From Actinomycetospora corticicola (GTDB lineage Bacteria; Actinomycetota; Actinomycetes; Mycobacteriales; Pseudonocardiaceae): a stretch of 64,000 nucleotides of DNA. Positions 1-8,306 of this stretch are shown here, one piece after another. Under the pieces are notes generated by a model. It saw only the letters and a list, made by a program, of their open reading frames with translations. It was not told the DNA's origin and ran no database searches. The translations under genes were made by a program, and so were the position numbers. The DNA lies in contig NZ_JACCBN010000001.1 in NCBI RefSeq assembly GCF_013409505.1, positions 2,542,001 through 2,606,000 on the forward strand. The letters run 5' to 3'. Positions within the stretch are counted from its first letter, which is position 1. The number at the start of each line of letters is the position of its first letter.

Positions 1-730
1 GCGTGTTCAGCGCCGAGACCCCGGTCCAGACCTTGTAGCGCACCGGGTGCTTCGAGAAGTGCTTGAGCCGCCCGCCGGTGATGTGCCGGCAGGAGTGGCA
101 GGACAGCGTGTAGAGCCACAGCCCGATCACGTTGACCAGCAGGATGAGGTTGCCGAGCCCGATCCCGAACCGTTCGGTGCCGTCGGGGGCGTCGCTCCGG
201 AACGCCACCACCATGTCGTAGGTGTTGATCAGCGAGATCAGGAACGCGAAGTAGAAGAAGTAGCGGTGCGCGTTCTGCAGGATCAACGGGAACCGGGTCT
301 CTCCGGTGTACTTCCCGTGCGGCTCGGAGACGGCGCAGGCGGGCGGCGACATCCAGAACGCCCGGTAGTAGGACTTCCGGTAGTAGTAGCAGGTCAGCCG
401 GAAGCCGAGCAGGAACGGCAGCGACAGCAGCGCGAGCGGGATCCACGGCGGGAACTCCGGCAGGAACGTCCCGAAGTGGCTCGACCCCGGCACGCAGCTC
501 GCCGAGAAGCACGGCGAGTAGAACGGCGAGAGGTAGTGGTACTGGGGCACGTAGTACGCCGATCCCCAGAACGACCGGATCGTCGCGTAGACGACGAACG
601 TGGCCAGCCCGAGGGCGTTCACCAGCGGGGCCAGCCACCAGCGGTCGCGGCGGAGGGTTCTCGCCCGGATGTCCGCCCGGCCGGGGTTGTCGGCCGAAGG
701 CGCTCCGGGGTCGTGCGCTGTGGTGGTCAC
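1..730 (-). CDS. Partial multi-pass membrane protein, possible succinate dehydrogenase-type anchor
   Basis: The frame runs off the left edge, so the C-terminus is missing and 243 codons are visible. The GTG at 730 was chosen because GAGGA lies about 8 nt upstream. Four hydrophobic segments can be seen, at about residues 33-52, 96-113, 154-176 and 190-209. Cysteines and histidines sit at membrane boundaries: C74, C79, C114, C132 and the cluster CHSCRH at 211-216. From memory this resembles the membrane subunit of actinobacterial Sdh1-type complexes, where Cys/His residues bind a membrane-embedded iron-sulfur cluster, but I cannot verify this. A complete, ordinary sdhCAB lies at 47.6-51.0 kb, so this would be a second complex or something else. 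The coding assignment is firm; the function is tentative. Confidence 0.55.
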   Translation of the reverse strand, partial: MTTTAHDPGAPSADNPGRADIRARTLRRDRWWLAPLVNALGLATFVVYATIRSFWGSAYYVPQYHYLSPFYSPCFSASCVPGSSHFGTFLPEFPPWIPLALLSLPFLLGFRLTCYYYRKSYYRAFWMSPPACAVSEPHGKYTGETRFPLILQNAHRYFFYFAFLISLINTYDMVVAFRSDAPDGTERFGIGLGNLILLVNVIGLWLYTLSCHSCRHITGGRLKHFSKHPVRYKVWTGVSALNT

Positions 731-833
731 TGGCACCGGTCCTCGTCGACGGAGCTCGCGCGACGCGCGCGCTGCCGTCGGCGCGGTCGTGGTGGTGACC
801 GCTCGTGGCCGTCGCTGCGCACGGCGTCGCACC

Positions 834-851
834 GTGTGGTGCGCAGCACAC
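834..851. promoter_or_regulatory. Operator-like dyad upstream of the left-edge membrane gene
   Basis: GTGTG and CACAC arms flank a central TGCGCA; 16 of 18 positions are symmetric. It lies about 105 bp upstream of the GTG at 730, in the 211-bp gap before recX. It could be a repressor site; no regulator gene is visible beside it. Confidence 0.35.
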
Positions 852-941
852 TACGACGTGTCATTCCCGGTTGTCGTCCGGGTCACAGGTGATGTTGTGC
901 GTGATCCCGGTCACGACCGGCTGATTCCGGAGGGACGGGCG

Positions 942-1544
942 CTACCGCCGGCCCGCGGCCACCTCGTCGTCGCCCTCGAGGTCGGTCTCCGCCTCGATCT
1001 CGGCGCCCCGGGCGGCCATCTCGGTCTTCACGACCTCGTAGGCCAGCCCCGCGCCGTAGCCCTTGCGGGCCAGCATCCCGACCAGCCGGCGCGCGGCCAC
1101 GGGGGGCTCGACGCGGTCGAGCGAGGGCAGCCGCTTGCGGACCAGCTCGGCAGCCTTCGAGCGCTCGGCCTCGGGGTCGAGCTCGTCGAGGGCCGCGTTG
1201 GCGACCTCGGTCTCGACGCCCTTGTGGCGCAGTTCCTGGGACAGCGCCCGCTTCCCGAGGCCCCGGTGGCGGTGCCGCGAGTCGACCCACTGCTCGGCGA
1301 ACGCGGAGTCGTCGAGGAGGCGGACCTCCTCCAGCCGGTCGAGCACCGTGGCGGCGACCTCGTCGTCGACCTCGCGGCGCGTCAGCTCGGTGGCCAGCTC
1401 GGCGCGGGTGCGGGCCCGGACGCTGAGCAGGTTCAGACAGATGGTCCGGGCGACCGATTCGGGGTCGGCCGCCGGATCGGCGGGACCCTCGAGCTCCGGC
1501 GCCTCCCGGGCCGGGCGCCGCGGGCGTCGCCCGAACCCCGCCAT
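942..1544 (-). CDS. recX: RecX, regulatory protein of RecA
   Basis: RecX binds RecA filaments and restrains recombinase and coprotease activity. The 200-residue protein has a disordered Arg/Pro/Glu-rich N-terminus of about 40 residues, then the three-helix repeat typical of RecX. Recognisable stretches are ARTICLNLLSVRARTRAEL, LDDSAFAEQWVDSR and KGVETEVANAALDEL. The ATG at 1544 overlaps the recA stop as ATGA, so translation is coupled to recA. The recA-recX order is standard in actinobacteria. Expression should follow recA and rise after DNA damage. Confidence 0.95.
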   Translation of the reverse strand: MAGFGRRPRRPAREAPELEGPADPAADPESVARTICLNLLSVRARTRAELATELTRREVDDEVAATVLDRLEEVRLLDDSAFAEQWVDSRHRHRGLGKRALSQELRHKGVETEVANAALDELDPEAERSKAAELVRKRLPSLDRVEPPVAARRLVGMLARKGYGAGLAYEVVKTEMAARGAEIEAETDLEGDDEVAAGRR

Positions 1545-2590
1545 CAGAAGTCGACCGGGGCGGGCGCCGGCTCGGCCACCTCGGCGTCGAGCTTCGGCCC
1601 GATGCCGAGCTTCTCCTTGATGCGCTTCTCGATCTCGCCGGCGACGTCCGGGTTCTCCCGCAGGAACTTGCGGGCGTTCTCCTTGCCCTGGCCGAGCTGG
1701 TCGCCGTCGTAGGTGTACCAGGCGCCCGACTTGCGGACGAAGCCCTGCTCGACGCCGACGTCGATCAGCGAGCCCTCCTTCGAGATGCCGTGGCCGTAGA
1801 TCATGTCGAACTCGGCCTGCTTGAACGGCGGCGCGACCTTGTTCTTCACGACCTTGACGCGCGTCCGGTTGCCGACCGCGTCGGTGCCGTCCTTCAGCGT
1901 CTCGATCCGGCGGATGTCCAGGCGCACCGACGAGTAGAACTTCAGCGCGCGGCCACCGGTGGTGGTCTCCGGCGAGCCGAACATGACGCCGACCTTCTCG
2001 CGCAGTTGGTTGATGAAGATCGCCGTGGTGCCGGAGTGGTTCAGCGCACCGGTGATCTTGCGCAGCGCCTGGCTCATGAGCCGGGCCTGGAGGCCGACGT
2101 GGCTGTCGCCCATGTCGCCCTCGATCTCGGCGCGGGGCACGAGCGCGGCCACCGAGTCGACGACGATGATGTCGAGCGCGTTCGAGCGGATCAGCATGTC
2201 CATGATCTCGAGCGCCTGCTCGCCGGTGTCCGGCTGGGCGACCAGCAGGGCGTCGGTGTCGACGCCGAGCGCCTTGGCGTACTCCGGGTCGAGCGCGTGC
2301 TCGGCGTCGATGAACGCCGCGACGCCGCCCTGCGCCTGCGCCTGGGCGACGGCGTGCAGGGTGACGGTCGTCTTCCCGGAGGACTCCGGGCCGTAGATCT
2401 CGACGACGCGGCCACGCGGCAGACCGCCGACGCCGAGCGCGACGTCCAGGGCGATCGAGCCGGTGGGGATGACGCTGATCGGCGCGCGACCCTCCTCGCC
2501 CAGCCGCATCACCGAGCCCTTGCCGAACTGCTTGTCGATCTGCGCCAGGGCGAGTTCGAGCGCCTTGTCGCGATCCGGGGCCTGAGGCAT
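1544..2590 (-). CDS. recA: RecA recombinase
   Basis: ATP-dependent DNA strand-exchange protein and coprotease for LexA self-cleavage. At 348 residues it has normal RecA length, with no intein. Visible features are the Walker A motif GPESSGKT (residues 67-74), the region around [19 protein letters not shown], and the DNA-binding loop region with [12 protein letters not shown]. The C-terminus is short and acidic ([13 protein letters not shown]). It is followed by recX with a 4-nt overlap and preceded by a DUF3046 gene. The SOS box at 2735-2750 lies about 145 bp upstream of the ATG and implies LexA control. Confidence 0.98.
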   Translation of the reverse strand: MPQAPDRDKALELALAQIDKQFGKGSVMRLGEEGRAPISVIPTGSIALDVALGVGGLPRGRVVEIYGPESSGKTTVTLHAVAQAQAQGGVAAFIDAEHALDPEYAKALGVDTDALLVAQPDTGEQALEIMDMLIRSNALDIIVVDSVAALVPRAEIEGDMGDSHVGLQARLMSQALRKITGALNHSGTTAIFINQLREKVGVMFGSPETTTGGRALKFYSSVRLDIRRIETLKDGTDAVGNRTRVKVVKNKVAPPFKQAEFDMIYGHGISKEGSLIDVGVEQGFVRKSGAWYTYDGDQLGQGKENARKFLRENPDVAGEIEKRIKEKLGIGPKLDAEVAEPAPAPVDF

Positions 2591-2675
2591 TCGGGGTTCC
2601 CCCTCGGGACGGGTGTGGTCTTCGGCTCGACGGTAGGACAGGGGTCCGACAACATCGTGCGAGCAGGTCTGCGGC

Positions 2676-2684
2676 TGTGGACAA
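2676..2684. promoter_or_regulatory. DnaA-box-like 9-mer upstream of recA
   Basis: TGTGGACAA reads TTGTCCACA on the minus strand, the form of the DnaA box usual in GC-rich actinobacteria. It lies between the SOS box and the recA start. A second copy is at 10878-10886. A function is not shown. Confidence 0.3.
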
Positions 2685-2734
2685 CGGGGGCGGTCGGTGC
2701 CGGTGTGGACGACCGCCTACGGCGTTCAGACTAG

Positions 2735-2750
2735 ACGAACACGTGTTCGA
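2735..2750. promoter_or_regulatory. LexA (SOS) box of recA
   Basis: ACGAACACGTGTTCGA matches the actinobacterial SOS consensus (TCGAAC, 4 nt, GTTCGA) except at its first base; the inner 14 bp are a perfect palindrome. It lies between the DUF3046 gene and recA, where the damage-inducible recA promoter is found in mycobacteria. Confidence 0.85.
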
Positions 2751-2771
2751 TCCCGGAGGGGGACACGCCGG

Positions 2772-2966
2772 TCATCTGCGGGCGGCCGGGACGTCGAACT
2801 CGGCGCACACCGCGCGCCAGACCTCGCGCGGCTCCTCGCCGTCCTCCAGCGCCTGCTCCACGGTGCGGCCGGCGAGCGCGGAGAACACGTGGTCCCGCGC
2901 GATCGAGGAGGCGCGCACGGCGCCGAACTCGTCCTCCATCAGCTGCCGGAAGTGGGTCAGGCGCAC
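2772..2966 (-). CDS. DUF3046 family protein
   Basis: Small conserved actinobacterial protein of 64 residues and unknown function, normally encoded directly upstream of recA. It begins (GTG) RLTHFRQLMEDEFG and continues with VFSALAGRTVEQALEDGE and REVWRAVCAEFDVP, which is the full domain. The frame is open further upstream, but the domain starts at the GTG at 2966. The Shine-Dalgarno is weak. The neighbourhood DUF3046-recA-recX corresponds to Rv2738c-Rv2737c-Rv2736c of M. tuberculosis. The gene lies outside the SOS-driven unit, because the SOS box is downstream of it. Confidence 0.85.
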   Translation of the reverse strand: MRLTHFRQLMEDEFGAVRASSIARDHVFSALAGRTVEQALEDGEEPREVWRAVCAEFDVPAARR

Positions 2967-3081
2967 ACCCCGAGGGTAGGTGCGTCCGCCGTGCCCGCCC
3001 GACCCGACCCGGCGTCGTGGGCCCCGCGAGGGCGTCCGCGACCCGGCCGGCGAACCCGGGGAGATCGGTAGCCTCGGGGTC

Positions 3082-3216
3082 GTGGATGTCGTGTTCGCCC
3101 AGATCGGGCTGCCCACTCCCGCCGGCTACGAGTGGCTCGGCCCGGTGCTGGCCGTCCTCGGCCTGGTCGCCGCGCTCGTGGTGCTGCTGCGCTGGTGGTT
3201 CTCCCAGCGCCGGTGA
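3082..3216 (+). CDS. Small single-pass membrane protein
   Basis: A 44-residue frame starts at GTG 3082 and ends where lhr begins. It has one hydrophobic segment (about residues 17-36) followed by a short basic tail, RWWFSQRR. No family is recognised. Codon pattern and the compact N-out/basic-C layout favour a real gene over chance. The stop at 3214-3216 directly abuts the GTG proposed for lhr, suggesting coupling. An in-frame extension upstream lacks membrane-protein character and was not used. Confidence 0.5.
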   Translation: MDVVFAQIGLPTPAGYEWLGPVLAVLGLVAALVVLLRWWFSQRR

Positions 3217-6200
3217 GTGTCGGACCCGGCGGGTATGCATGACCTCGTGACCGTTCTCGACCGTTTCTCCCCCGCCACGCGGGACTGGTTCACCGGTGCC
3301 TTCGGTGAACCCACCGCCGCGCAGGCGGGTGCGTGGGACGCGGTCGCGGACGGCGAGCACGCCCTCGTCGTCGCCCCCACCGGCTCGGGCAAGACGCTGG
3401 CCGCCTTCCTCTGGGCGCTCGACCGGTTGGCCTCGGAGCCGCTGCCCGAGGAGCCCACGCGACGGTGCCGGGTCCTCTACGTGTCGCCGATGAAGGCGCT
3501 CACCGTCGACGTCCAGCGCAACCTCCGCTCGCCGCTCGCGGGGCTGCGCCAGGCCACCCACCGCCTCGGGCTCCCGGAACCCGACATCACCGTCGGCTCC
3601 CGCACCGGCGACACCCCGGCCGACGAGCGCCGCGCCTTCAACCGCACCCCGCCCGACGTCCTGGTGACCACCCCGGAGTCACTGTTCCTGCTGCTCACCT
3701 CCGCCGCGCGGGAGTCGTTGCGCGGGGTGGACACGGTGATCGTCGACGAGGTGCACGCGGTCCTGGCCTCGAAGCGCGGGGCGCACCTGGCCCTGTCGCT
3801 GGAGCGCCTCGATGCCCTGCTCGACGCACCGGCCCAGCGGATCGGGCTCTCGGCGACGGTGCGCCCGGTGGAGGAGGTCTCCACCTTCCTCGCGGGCGGG
3901 CGTCCGGTGCGCGTGGTGCAGCCGGAGTCGACGAAGGTCGTCGAGGTCAGCGTCGTCGTCCCGGTCGAGGACATGAGCGCGCTCGACTCGGGGGACAACC
4001 AGAGCGGCCCGGGCGTCGAGGAGGAGGTCGAGGGCTCCGCCGCCGGGGCGGCGCAGCGGGCGTCCATCTGGCCCGCGGTGCAGGAGAAGGTGCTCGACCT
4101 CGTCGAGTCCCACCGCTCCACGATCGTCTTCGCCAACTCCCGCCGGTTGGCCGAGCGGCTCACCGCGCGGATCAACGAGCTCGCCACGGAGCGGGCGGCC
4201 ATGGCCCAGGCGGAGGCCGAGCCGGTCGACCTGGACGACGACCCCGATGTCGACGACTCCGACGACACCTCCGACGACGCCGGTGACGCACCCGTCGTCG
4301 GGAAGGGCCCCTTCCCGGCCGAGGCGGTCGGGCAGTCCGGCGTGGCCGAGCCCGCCGAGGTGATCGTGGCGCGGGCGCACCACGGCTCGATGAGCCGCAC
4401 CCAGCGCACCCTGGTGGAGGAGGCCCTGAAGACGGGGCAGCTGCCGTGTGTCGTGGCGACGTCCAGCCTGGAGCTGGGCATCGACATGGGGGCGGTCGAC
4501 CTCGTGGTGCAGGTCGAGGCGCCGCCGTCGGTGGCCAGCGGGCTGCAGCGGGTGGGACGGGCCGGCCACCAGGTGGGTGCGGTGTCCGAAGGCGTCGTGT
4601 TCCCGAAGTACCGGGGCGACCTCGTCTCCTGCGCGGTCGTGGCCGAGCGGATGGCGGGCGGGAAGATCGAGGCGATGCGCTACCCGCGCAACCCGCTCGA
4701 CGTCCTGGCCCAGCACGTCGTGGCGATGACCGCGATGGAGAACTGGTCGCTGACCGACCTGACCGCGCTCGTCCGGCGGGCGGCCCCGTTCAGCGGACTG
4801 CCCGACTCGGCGGTGGGCTCCGTGCTCGACATGCTCGCGGGCCGCTACCCCAGCGAGGAGTTCGGCGAGCTGCGCCCGCGCATCACGTGGGACCGGGTCA
4901 CCGACGAGCTCGCCGGACGGCCGGGCGCCCAGCGGCTGGCCGTCACCTCCGGCGGCACGATCCCCGACCGCGGGCTGTACACCGTCGTCACCCCCGGCTC
5001 CGGGGAGAACGGCACCGGGGGCTCGCGGGTCGGTGAGCTCGACGAGGAGATGGTCTACGAGTCGCGGGCGGGCGACACGTTCCTGCTCGGCTCCACCACC
5101 TGGCGGGTCCTCGACATCACCCGCGACCGCGTGATCGCCGAGCCCGCCCCCGGCGTGCCCGGACGGATGCCGTTCTGGAAGGGCGACGCACTCGGACGGC
5201 CGCTCGAGCTCGGGCGGGCCCTGGGCGCGTTCGTCCGCGAGATCGCGGGCGCCGACGATGCGGCCGCCCGGGAACGCGCGGCGGCCGCGGGCCTCGACGC
5301 CTGGGCCGTCGACAACCTCGTCGGCTACCTGGGCGAGCAGCGGGAGGCCACGCGGCACGTCCCGAGCGACCGCACGATCGTGGTCGAGCGGTTCCGCGAC
5401 GAGCTGGGCGACTGGCGGATCGTCGTGCACTCCCCCTTCGGCGCCCAGGTCAACGCGCCGTGGGCCCTGGCGATCGCGGCCCGGTTCCGCGAGCAGCGCG
5501 GCCTGGAGGTGTCGGCGGCCTCGGCCGACGACGGGATCGTGCTGCGGCTGCCCGACACCCTCGACGACACGGGCGCCGAGATCCTGCCCGGCGCGGAGGA
5601 CGTCCTGCTCGACCCCGACGAGGTCGACCAGCTGGTCACGGCGGAGGTCAGCGGCTCCGCCCTGTTCGCCGCCCGCTTCCGCGAGTGCGCGGCCCGGTCG
5701 CTGCTGCTCCCCCGCCGCGACCCGACCCGGCGCACGCCGCTCTGGCAGCAGCGGCAGAAGGCCGCCCAGCTGATGAGCGTCGCGTCGAAGTACGAGCAGT
5801 TCCCGGTGGTGCTCGAGACCTACCGGGAGTGTCTGCAGGACGTGTACGACGTGCCCGGCCTGGTCGAGCTGATGCGCGACGTCCGCTCGCGGGCGGTGCA
5901 GGTGGTCGATGTCGCGACCCCGTCGGCGTCGCCGTTCGCGCGGACGCTGATGTTCGGCTACGTGGGGATGTTCCTCTACGAGATGGACGCCCCGCTCGCG
6001 GAGCGGCGGGCCGCGGCCCTCTCGCTGGACTCGACGCTGCTCGCCGAGCTGCTCGGGTCGGAGGCGATCCGGGAGCTGCTCGACGTCGACGTGCTGGCCG
6101 AGGTCGAGTCGGGGCTCCAGCGCACCGACCCCGAACGCCACGTGCGCGACGCCGAGGGCACGGCCGACCTGCTGCGCTTCGTCGGCGACCTCACGACGGC

Positions 6201-7992
6201 GGAGGCCGCGACCCGCGGGGTCCGCGAGGAGTGGTTGGAGTCGCTGGAGTCCGCGCGCCGGGCGCTCCGGGTCAAGATCGCGGGCGAGAACCGCTGGGTG
6301 GCGATCGAGGACGCGGGGCGGCTGCGCGACGCGCTCGGCGCCGGGCTCCCCGTCGGCGTGCCCGAGGCCTTCACCGAGCCGGTCGCCGACCCGCTCGGTG
6401 ACCTCCTCGCCCGCTACGCCCGCACGCGAGGTCCGTTCCCGGCGTCGGCCGCCGCCCGGCGGTTCGGGCTCGGCCCGGCCGTGGTGTCGTCGGTGCTGGA
6501 GCGGATGGCCGGTGCCGGACGCCTCGTCCGCGGTGAGCTGCGGCCGACCGACGCGCCCCCGGTCCCCGGGGACACCGGGGTCCCCGACGGCGGGATCGAC
6601 TTCTGCGACGCCGAGGTCCTGCGGCGCATCCGCCGCGGGTCGCTCGCGCGCCTGCGGGCGGAGGTCGAGCCCGTCGAGCCCGCGGCCCTCGGGCGGTTCC
6701 TGCCGTCCTGGCACGGGATCGGCGGCCGCCGTCGTCGGGCGCCGAGCCCGGACGACGTACTGAACGTGATCGAGCAGCTCGCGGGCGCCCCGGTGCCCGC
6801 GAGCGCCTGGGAGTCGCTGGTGCTGCCGGCGCGGCTGCCCGGGTACACCCCGGCGCTGCTCGACGAGCTGACCAGCGCCGGCGAGGTCACGTGGACCGGG
6901 TGCGGCACGCTCTCCGGGGGGGACGGCTGGCTCGCCGTCGCCCCCGCCGACGTCGCCGACCTCATGCTGCCCGAGCCCGACGAGGGGCTGGTGGAGTCGC
7001 CGCTGCACCGCGCGCTGCTCGAGGCCCTCGACGGCGGGGGCGCGCTGTTCTTCCGGACGCTCTCCGACCGCGCGGGCGCCATCCTCCGCGACGCCGGCGA
7101 GACGATCCCCGACGACCCGACGACGGTCGAGGCGCTCTGGGACCTCGTATGGTCCGGGCACGCCACGAACGACACGCTGGCTCCCGTCCGAGCGCTGGTG
7201 TCGGGGGGCGGAGGACGGTCGAAGGCGGCACACAAGGGTCGGCGGACCCCGTCGCGCGGGCGCTACGCGCGGGTCGGGCGGCCGCAGATGCCGTCGCGCA
7301 CGGGCCCGCCGACCGTCGCGGGCCGCTGGTCGGCCGTCCCGGAGCGTGAGCCGGACGCGACCCGGCGCGCCCAGGCCCGGACCGAGTCGTTCCTGGAACG
7401 TCACGGCGTGCTGACCCGGGGGGCGCTCGACACGGAGCGGGTCACCGGCGGCTTCGCGGGCATCTATCCGGTGCTGCGGGCCATGGAGGAGTCGGGACGC
7501 TGCCGGCGGGGCTACGTCGTCGAGGGGCTCGGGGCGGCGCAGTTCGCGGTGCCGGGCGCGATCGACCGCCTCCGTGCCACCTCCCGCGACGACGACGCCT
7601 CCGCCCGGGGCCAGCAGGCGCTCGTGCTCGCCGCGACCGACCCGGCCCAGCCCTGGGGCGCGGCGCTGGAGTGGCCGCCGACGAAGGCGTCGCAGGACGG
7701 CACCACCGGTCACCGGCCGGGCCGCAAGGCCGGCTCGCTCGTGGTGCTGACCGACGGCGAGCCCACGATCTACGTCGAACGCGGCGGCAAGTCGCTGCTG
7801 TCGTTCACCGACGACCGCGAGCGGCTCACCGAGGCGGCGAACGCCCTCACCGCGGCCGTGCGGGACGGGTCGCTCGGTGGCCTGTCGGTCGAGCGCACGG
7901 ACGGGTCGAGCGCGATGGACGGGGTGCTCGCCGAGGCGCTCGGCGAGGCCGGGTTCCGCAACAGCCCGAAGGGCCTGCGCATCCGGGCGTGA
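3217..7992 (+). CDS. lhr: Lhr-family ATP-dependent helicase
   Basis: Large superfamily 2 helicase (1591 residues) of the Lhr type, a 3'-to-5' DNA translocase linked to repair. The N-terminal helicase domain shows Walker A APTGSGKT (about residue 53), DEVH near residue 177, LSATVR, and the C-lobe motif RVGRAGH. The long C-terminal part contains the Lhr winged-helix and core domains and ends GLRIRA. An acidic, Asp-rich insertion at about residues 338-355 is poorly conserved in kind. Two starts are possible: GTG 3217, which abuts the upstream stop and is used here, or ATG 3235. The Lhr family is common in actinobacteria, often as a single monocistronic gene. Confidence 0.95.
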   Translation: MSDPAGMHDLVTVLDRFSPATRDWFTGAFGEPTAAQAGAWDAVADGEHALVVAPTGSGKTLAAFLWALDRLASEPLPEEPTRRCRVLYVSPMKALTVDVQRNLRSPLAGLRQATHRLGLPEPDITVGSRTGDTPADERRAFNRTPPDVLVTTPESLFLLLTSAARESLRGVDTVIVDEVHAVLASKRGAHLALSLERLDALLDAPAQRIGLSATVRPVEEVSTFLAGGRPVRVVQPESTKVVEVSVVVPVEDMSALDSGDNQSGPGVEEEVEGSAAGAAQRASIWPAVQEKVLDLVESHRSTIVFANSRRLAERLTARINELATERAAMAQAEAEPVDLDDDPDVDDSDDTSDDAGDAPVVGKGPFPAEAVGQSGVAEPAEVIVARAHHGSMSRTQRTLVEEALKTGQLPCVVATSSLELGIDMGAVDLVVQVEAPPSVASGLQRVGRAGHQVGAVSEGVVFPKYRGDLVSCAVVAERMAGGKIEAMRYPRNPLDVLAQHVVAMTAMENWSLTDLTALVRRAAPFSGLPDSAVGSVLDMLAGRYPSEEFGELRPRITWDRVTDELAGRPGAQRLAVTSGGTIPDRGLYTVVTPGSGENGTGGSRVGELDEEMVYESRAGDTFLLGSTTWRVLDITRDRVIAEPAPGVPGRMPFWKGDALGRPLELGRALGAFVREIAGADDAAARERAAAAGLDAWAVDNLVGYLGEQREATRHVPSDRTIVVERFRDELGDWRIVVHSPFGAQVNAPWALAIAARFREQRGLEVSAASADDGIVLRLPDTLDDTGAEILPGAEDVLLDPDEVDQLVTAEVSGSALFAARFRECAARSLLLPRRDPTRRTPLWQQRQKAAQLMSVASKYEQFPVVLETYRECLQDVYDVPGLVELMRDVRSRAVQVVDVATPSASPFARTLMFGYVGMFLYEMDAPLAERRAAALSLDSTLLAELLGSEAIRELLDVDVLAEVESGLQRTDPERHVRDAEGTADLLRFVGDLTTAEAATRGVREEWLESLESARRALRVKIAGENRWVAIEDAGRLRDALGAGLPVGVPEAFTEPVADPLGDLLARYARTRGPFPASAAARRFGLGPAVVSSVLERMAGAGRLVRGELRPTDAPPVPGDTGVPDGGIDFCDAEVLRRIRRGSLARLRAEVEPVEPAALGRFLPSWHGIGGRRRRAPSPDDVLNVIEQLAGAPVPASAWESLVLPARLPGYTPALLDELTSAGEVTWTGCGTLSGGDGWLAVAPADVADLMLPEPDEGLVESPLHRALLEALDGGGALFFRTLSDRAGAILRDAGETIPDDPTTVEALWDLVWSGHATNDTLAPVRALVSGGGGRSKAAHKGRRTPSRGRYARVGRPQMPSRTGPPTVAGRWSAVPEREPDATRRAQARTESFLERHGVLTRGALDTERVTGGFAGIYPVLRAMEESGRCRRGYVVEGLGAAQFAVPGAIDRLRATSRDDDASARGQQALVLAATDPAQPWGAALEWPPTKASQDGTTGHRPGRKAGSLVVLTDGEPTIYVERGGKSLLSFTDDRERLTEAANALTAAVRDGSLGGLSVERTDGSSAMDGVLAEALGEAGFRNSPKGLRIRA

Positions 7993-7998
7993 TGCCGG

Positions 7999-8222
7999 CG
8001 CGAGGGTGACACCAGGCAGCTCCCGGGGCCCGCGGACCTGCCCCACGGACACCTCGCGGCGGGCCGCCATCCCGCTCCACCGCGAGAGTGACACCAGGCA
8101 GGCCGCGCGGTCCGTGGAGCTGCCCCACGTGCACCTCGCGGTCGCATCTGCACCCGGCCCGCCGCGAGGGTGACACCAGGCAGCCTCCGCGGCCCGTGGA
8201 GCTGCCCCACGTGCATCTCGGG
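7999..8222. repeat. Three tandem dyad repeats with an 82-bp period
   Basis: The 314 bp between lhr and the next gene contain no gene but three copies of a 60-61 bp element starting at 7999, 8081 and 8163, exactly 82 bp apart. Each begins CGCGAG-GTGACACCAGGCAG (with G or A after CGCGAG) and ends CTGCCCCACG(T/G)(G/A)CACCTCGCG or a close variant (copy 3 has CATCTCGGG). The arms CGCGAG...GTG and CAC...CTCGCG, and GGCAG and CTGCC, can pair, so each unit folds as an imperfect hairpin. The intervening stretches of about 22 bp have conserved length but unrelated sequence. The first copy could end lhr transcripts. Confidence 0.85.
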
Positions 8223-8306
8223 GCCCGGAGCGGGGAGCGCCGGGCGCGGGGGTGGACCGGGGCAGGCAAGATGGTCGCCGCACGGTCCGGCGAGCAGAGG
8301 AGTCCG

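Noticed and set aside
7999-8222. CRISPR array
   Set aside because: Repeats are about 60 bp, longer than CRISPR repeats, only three copies exist, no cas genes are near, and the units are internally dyad-symmetric.
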